Shown here one piece after another: positions 58,741-64,000 of a DNA stretch of 64,000 nt. Source of the DNA: Klebsormidium nitens (lineage: Eukaryota; Streptophyta; Klebsormidiophyceae; Klebsormidiales; Klebsormidiaceae); the NCBI GenBank assembly GCA_000708835.1, contig DF237392.1, forward strand, positions 1 to 64,000, read 5' to 3'. Each line of letters begins with the position of its first letter. The stretch's first letter is position 1. The notes under the pieces are model-generated. The model saw only the letters and a program-made list of their open reading frames with translations, made no database searches and had not been told where the DNA came from. Made by a program: the position numbers and the translations under genes.

Positions 58741-61700
58741 TTATATCAGCGGTTCCATCAGATGACCATGCTCCCCTTCCCCTAGCCCCTCCTCGTCACC
58801 TCCCCGCCGTCGACTTCGACGTGACGCCCAAGGCATACAGTCATCCCACCGCCACTGACCGAACCCTAAACCCAGCCCTTGCGATCGTAACCTCCTCTCT
58901 AACCCGCTCTCAATATCGTCAAGTTGCTGCGCCATTTCCTCCGCCCGTTGCCGCAGCTCGGCCGCCCGCTCGTCCGCCATTTTGAGGGAGCTCTCGGCGG
59001 CCGCGCGCGCCGCAATGGCGGCTTGAGCAATCTCTTCCTTCGACGAGATCTTGGCGTTAGCTTCTTCGGCCGCTCGTTTCCATTGGGACACCAACATGTT
59101 AAGGCGGGCGACCTGCAGCGGACCGGAGGCAAATTAAACCTTCCTGATGGGCGTCACAAATCGTTAAAGTTGTAGGGTTTCCGTGTTTTGGGATCCCGCC
59201 CAAAACGAATTCTCGCAAATCGTTGTCAACTCCCTGATTGCGAGCAGTAAAGTACTGCCGGGATGACAGTGGTTGTTTTACGGAGCATGTCACGACAAGG
59301 AGATGCGCTCTGAGGCACACGCAATATTTCTCGCAAACAGCTTGGCGAAACAAGGCGCTGAGCAGGTGAGAGCCTTCAAAGCCGTGACGAAATGTCTTTG
59401 CAGTTTGAAGGGTGTACTGAAAAGCGCTCCTTCCAGGATTTTCCGTTTGGTAAAATGTTTGCCTCGCGACTCTGCTCCTTCAAAAGCAGCTTGGCAGAAA
59501 CTAGAGTCTGGAGGACGGGCTGCTCGCCACGCACGAGCTTTCGTAGTCACCCTTTCATGGAGTCGACGTCAATACCGAGCAGAAGTGGTTGCAACGTGTT
59601 GTTGTTCCGCTTAACCGCACAACTCAGAAAACGTCACCGCCGTTCTTGCTAAAGCTGAAAGGGCTTCCAGATTTTCGGCCAAAAATGACAGCTCACCTCC
59701 CGCGAGTTCTTGTCGAGCTCCTCCATCAGCTCCCCGTTCTCTGACGTCACCCCCTCGTGCCGGCCCTTCCAGTCCGTCACCTCCTGCTTCGCCGCGCGCA
59801 CCTCTGACGTCAGCCCCTGTATCTCGTCCCGTAGTTCCGCCTCCCGTTGCCGCGCCTCGGCCAGCTTACCCTCCAAAGCGTCGCAGTCCGCTTGCTTGGA
59901 GGCGGTCGCGGACTGGGCCGCTTCAAGCGCTTCTCGTAAGGACGCGACTTCGGCCTCCGTGGACTCGAGCTTCGTCCTGCAGAAAGATTTCCGGTTTCAG
60001 GATCCGTGTCTAACTGTTCTCCTACAAGAAGTCACTGATTCCGGAAGCTAAGTCGAGCTTTTAACTTTTTGACAAAAACCTGTTCCTAGGAACTATCCTG
60101 ACTGTCTCCTACGTCAAATATGTTCGCATTGAGATCGTGAGAACAACGTCGGCGTGCTGGGTTTCCAATCAGGCTTTCAGAATCGATCTGAGAGAATGTT
60201 TCCGGCCCCGAATCCCTTCGCTTGTCCGCACGTGAACCCTCAGAAGAATGCAGAGAGGAGACTGCAAGGTGCGGCAGAACTGGACTCGTAACCTCGCACA
60301 GAGACCGGTTTGACAATTGCCAAACAAAACGGCCGCAAACTTGGTCTCGCTCGTATTTCGTCGACTCTTCAAAAGGGTGGTTACTGCGGAGTCCAAACCC
60401 AAGGACGCTCGACATGTTCACTTTCAGGGGGATCCCTCCGTCTGCCAATTCTCGACCGGAGCCCTTCAATGACGTGACGCTCACTGAAGTTGGCAACAAG
60501 TCTTCTCCAACGCCATGCTTTAGACTTGATTGCAGCTGCATACCTCTTTCCTTGGCACACAATCTACCGGAAAATGCATAGACGACAATAGGCAATCTTC
60601 CCCTCCGCTTTTCCCTTTTCTAGGCCGCTTCTCCCGCCTGTGTTTCTCTCCTTCTTCTGCTAACATCAACCTTGCAAACTGCAGTACCCTGAACTGAAGT
60701 ACCCCTCCTGACCAACCGCCTCTTACAGATGCCACGTTACACAGCCGAAAGTCCCTTCATACAGATCTGCAGAACTCACGGACGGCCTCACCTGAGCCTT
60801 GCGCTCTCTTCCCCGCGCGGCTGCACAACTTCTCTGAAGCCGCACCCACAATCCGGTTAATCAATTCACCAAAAACACAAATCTCTTATGCCAAAAGTCC
60901 AGCAATCCCAAATCCCAAGCCCGCCACACCTAAGCCCCGCGCTCTTCTCCTCCCACGCGGCTGCAAATGTTTCCTGAAGCGGCCACCACAGCTCTAAAAT
61001 CAGAGGGTTAAGGCGTACCCTCAGACGCCAAGATACGAAACCTCAAATCAACTCAGTCCCGCGCTCTCCTTTTGCAAGGCTGCACAGAGATTTTTAGGCC
61101 GCATTCACAACTCTCAACGTAGGTACACACTTTGCACGTCAAAAGTCTCAGAACCCCAAACCCGAAGCTTGCCTCACCTGAGCCCCGCGCTCTCCTCCCT
61201 CGCGGCCGCCAGCCCCGCCTGCGCCTCCTCCCTCCCTCTCTCCGCTTCTGCCAGCTGTCCTCTTTCAAGCGCAACGATCCCCTCCGCCTCGCGCTGCCCC
61301 TTCTCCGCGGCCGCCCGCGCGACCCGCTCCTCGTCGAGCAAAGCCTGCAAACCCCCGCCCTTGGTCGCCTCCCGGAGCGCGCCCTCGAGCCGCGCCAGCT
61401 CCGCGTCCTTGGCCGTGAGTTCCTTGCCCAGCGACTCGATCTCCTCGGTGCTTTCCACCTGGGGGGCAGTGGAAGAGTTGGAGAAATGAGTAACAATAAT
61501 ATCTTCGGGGCTTTCCATCTGAACGATGAAGGAGACGGAAACTCACACCAGTCTCAAGTCAAAGAGGTTTCCTTGCATTATCTCGGTGCATTTAAGGGTG
61601 CTCTGCGTTCGTTGCCGCGTCTTGAGCTCTTTGCCCCGACTAGAGTCCCTCGGTTCTTTCAACAAAGGTCAAATGGAGAAGCTGGAACTACAGTAACTTG

Positions 61701-63548
61701 TTCAATTCGTAGACGTAACGTTCCGCGGCTCATCTCCTCGGTGTTCCATCTGAAGAAAGAGAAAAGGATGGAAACATGACAAGATACATAATCATGGACG
61801 TCCATTTCCTCAATTCCTTGCACAAAGAGGTCGTCCGCGACCTTTCCAGGCTGCCAAAGGGTCAACCTGTTGAAACAGGCTGATCCATGTCCACCCCTGT
61901 GCTTAGTGCTGCCATTCTGCTGGGTTTCCCTGGCTTTTTGTCATTGCCAAAAACCGGGACCCGGCCCGGCCAAACGAGCGCACGAACCAGCTTACAAGAT
62001 CTATAAATCCAATGATGCGAAAGGCGAGAGGCAGTGAGAATTTTGGAAAATACAAAAATTGTTCGCAAAAGAAAGAACAGGCGTGGCACAACTTTGTATG
62101 AGAAACGGCATAACTCTTTCCCAAGAATACCTCTCTCTGGATCCCAAGGCCCCAAAGAATTCGCTTGCCCTCATTCAGAATCCAACACTTTCTGCTTGCC
62201 TCCCCTTCCACTGCCTCCGGTGCTTCCCTCTCCACCGATCAGATTATCGTACCACAAACAACACTAGCCATCTGAAAGCACTCAACTGGATGTCACCTTG
62301 GCCTTCCAAATCTCGCGCTCGTCGTTTTACCAGACAGGGAAGATCTACCACAGACAACAGCCAGACAATTGCAAAGAAGCATTTGACACTCACTTTGGCC
62401 TTCCGGATCTCCTGCTCTAGTCCGCTCATCTCCGCCCCCATCTTGGCCGCCTTCTCCCGCTCCTCCTCAAGCGCCGCTTTCAGCGTCCCCTTGTCCTTGA
62501 TCAGCTCCTCGAACTTGCTCCGCAACTTCACGTTCCGCGCATCCACCTCCGCCTTCTCCCGCGCCCGCAACTCTTTTTCCGTTTTCAGCTCCGACTCGAC
62601 GCGCATCTTCGCTTGCTCCTCTTCCTTCAGCTTCTGCTCCGAATCGTACAGCTTCTCCTTCAGCTCGTCCAGCTGACGCTCTGCTGACGTCACCCTCTCC
62701 CGGAGCGACTTGGCCTCGTCGGCGTTGCGGTGGAGTGACGTCATCTCGGCCTCGGCGACCGCGAGCTTGCCCTCGGCGTCCTCGCGGCGGCCCTTCTCGG
62801 CGGCCAGCTCGTCGGAGAGCCGTTTCACACTGCCCTCGAACTCCAACAGCCTGTCACAGAACGGGTTGTGTCAAAAATACGGGATTGGAGGCTTGTTCCG
62901 ACAATCTCCCTTGGACCTCTTAGCGGCCATTCTTCAAAGGGCTCCGCCGACCGAACAGGCTGCACGGGATGTGTTACTGCAGAATCGCACTTTCGAGATC
63001 AGGAATTAGCTCCTGGATGCACCCGCGGAATGATACAAACACCGGAGCAGAAGAAACTGCCATCATGTTGCGCACGAAGGGGACGATGCTCTCGAGGCCC
63101 CTATCTTGGGTGCTTAATACGTGCTGCGCTTGGGCGCTTACTTCAGATCTTGCTGCTTGAACGTTTCCCTCAGCTTCTCCGCCTCCCCCCGCGCCTCCGC
63201 CACCTTAGCCTCCATCTCCGACAGCTCCATCGCCGCGCGGACGTTCCGCCGCTCTAGTTCGTCCCTCGCCTTCTCCCCCAACCCCTGCGCAGCCTCCCGC
63301 TGCCTCTTCTCCTCCGCAAAATTTCGTCTCGCCTCGTCTCGCTGCCTCACCGCTTCTTGCACGGTCGCTTTCATTCTCGCAAACGCGGTGTCGGACTCAA
63401 GCTTTGCTGTCTCTGCTTCGGCTTTCACTTTGAGAGCAGCTTCCTTTTCGGACTGGAGCGTAGCCTGGGCGGCTTCGGCGGCTTGACGAGCCTCTTTCTC
63501 TGCGGCGATCTGGCTGCCGGCACGCTTCAAAGCGTTTTCGAGGTCGTT
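58741..63548 (-). CDS. Long coiled-coil protein, C-terminal 5 exons (partial at right edge)
   Basis: Exons 63548-63142, 62850-62394, 61458-61178, 59976-59697 and 59112-58741 join in phase to 598 residues. The first begins at an acceptor, so the N-terminal part lies beyond the window. Almost every residue belongs to Lys/Glu/Ala-rich heptad sequence (ELAAEKGRREDAEGKLAVAE, ELTAKDAELARLEGAL, ELMEELDKNSRE), typical of a long rod. The resemblance to USO1, myosin-tail or plant coiled-coil proteins is compositional, so no function is assigned. The final 60 residues break the pattern (GLGLGFGQWRWDD, then Arg-rich and Gly/Glu-rich) and overlap a CCCTAAACCC-like stretch at 58,864. The true C-terminus may instead be reached through a donor near 58,901. 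Confidence 0.8.
60787..61200 (-). repeat. Four ~125-bp tandem copies of a coiled-coil-gene donor edge
   Basis: The donor junction GCGCGGGGCTCAG|GTGAGG at 61,178 is repeated downstream on the minus strand around 61,054, 60,932 and 60,794, a spacing of 123-138 bp. The copies also carry the GCGGCTGCA(C/A)A block and TCTGAAGC(C/G)GC. The copy at 60,794 keeps an intact CAG|GTGAGG-like donor. Confidence 0.85.
61430..61760 (-). repeat. Acceptor-edge copies of coiled-coil exon 61458-61178
   Basis: The start of the exon (CAG|GTGGAAAGCACCGAGGAGAT) recurs at about 61,498-61,522 and 61,728-61,755 with an AG kept in front (TTCAG|ATGGAAAGC and TTCAG|ATGGAACACC). Both copies lie upstream on the minus strand, in the intron. 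Confidence 0.85.
62285..62420 (-). repeat. Donor-edge copy of coiled-coil exon 62850-62394
   Basis: The exon end (CAGGAGATCCGGAAGGCCAAA|gtgagt) has a copy about 110 bp downstream at 62,288-62,318, reading GCGAGATTTGGAAGGCCAAG|GTGACA. The copied GT remains but the extended donor consensus is weakened. Confidence 0.8.
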
Positions 63549-64000
63549 CTGCAGGAGAAAAAACAAAAGAATCTTGAACAACAAATGAACCGGAGATATT
63601 CAAGGCCGTTCGTTTGCTCGGAACGTCCTTAGGGGGGCTTGCAAAACGTCGAGCGTCACTTGGTGTGGAAGAGATGTTGAAGAGTAGTCTGCTGAATGAT
63701 ATCAAAGCATGTAAGATAGACAGTACCAATTCGGTGCAACTTGAGCAGGGATGATCAACTTGGGGTACCAGAGGGACAGGTGTAATTTCTGCCGAAGCTG
63801 CCCTGTAGTGGAGCAATCCAGCTGCGGTCCACCATAGACCAAGTAGGTTAGAGTTCTTCCTTGCGATGATGAAACAACTCAACTGTTTCGGACTGGTAGG
63901 AATGCTTGTAGTTCAATCTATGATAATTTTATTTAATCCGCAACCAGAATTTCTTACAGCCTGCGGCCTTGCAGCCAAACCTGGTACTTGGAGAAAGGAA

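Overview
The window looks like nuclear DNA of a green-lineage eukaryote. Coding capacity is broken into many short GC-rich exons with GT-AG introns of roughly 0.1-1.3 kb. One gene belongs to the plant aluminium-induced/TSJT1 (DUF3700) family and another is a P3A plasma-membrane proton pump. A streptophyte alga such as Klebsormidium would fit, but that is an inference from gene content and gene structure. I saw no operons, bacterial features, CRISPR arrays, rRNA or tRNA. Exon borders below were chosen by hand from splice sites, reading phase and family similarity.

Layout. (1) 1.4-13.0 kb, minus strand: a complete 20-exon CNOT3/NOT3 homologue of the CCR4-NOT deadenylase complex (1102 aa as modelled). 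(2) 14.7-21.8 kb, plus strand, divergent from NOT3: an 8-exon TSJT1-like protein (301 aa). (3) 22.8-25.2 kb: a relic zone with a 5'-truncated, frameshifted CbbX/CfxQ-type AAA+ pseudogene and an inverted, decayed copy of the large low-complexity exon of NOT3, followed at 25.3 kb by a very strong hairpin. (4) 27.1-39.6 kb, minus strand: a P-type H+-ATPase in 15 recognised exons; the start exon was not found. (5) 43.1-53.4 kb, minus strand: a large SF2-like helicase with an atypical Walker A motif, reminiscent of Z1-type or giant-virus-type helicases. (6) 53.4-58.7 kb: no supportable gene, with a 277-bp assembly gap. (7) 58.7-63.5 kb, minus strand: the C-terminal part of a long coiled-coil protein that runs off the right edge.

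The most striking signal is not a gene. In four of the five intron-containing genes, introns carry degenerate tandem copies of the neighbouring exon edge, splice site included. Copies of an acceptor edge always lie upstream of the real exon, and copies of a donor edge always lie downstream. I count about fifteen such sites, with units of roughly 22-220 bp. This suggests that introns here grow by tandem duplication across exon-intron junctions, leaving decayed shadow exons. The shadows include a broken copy of the ATPase phosphorylation motif.
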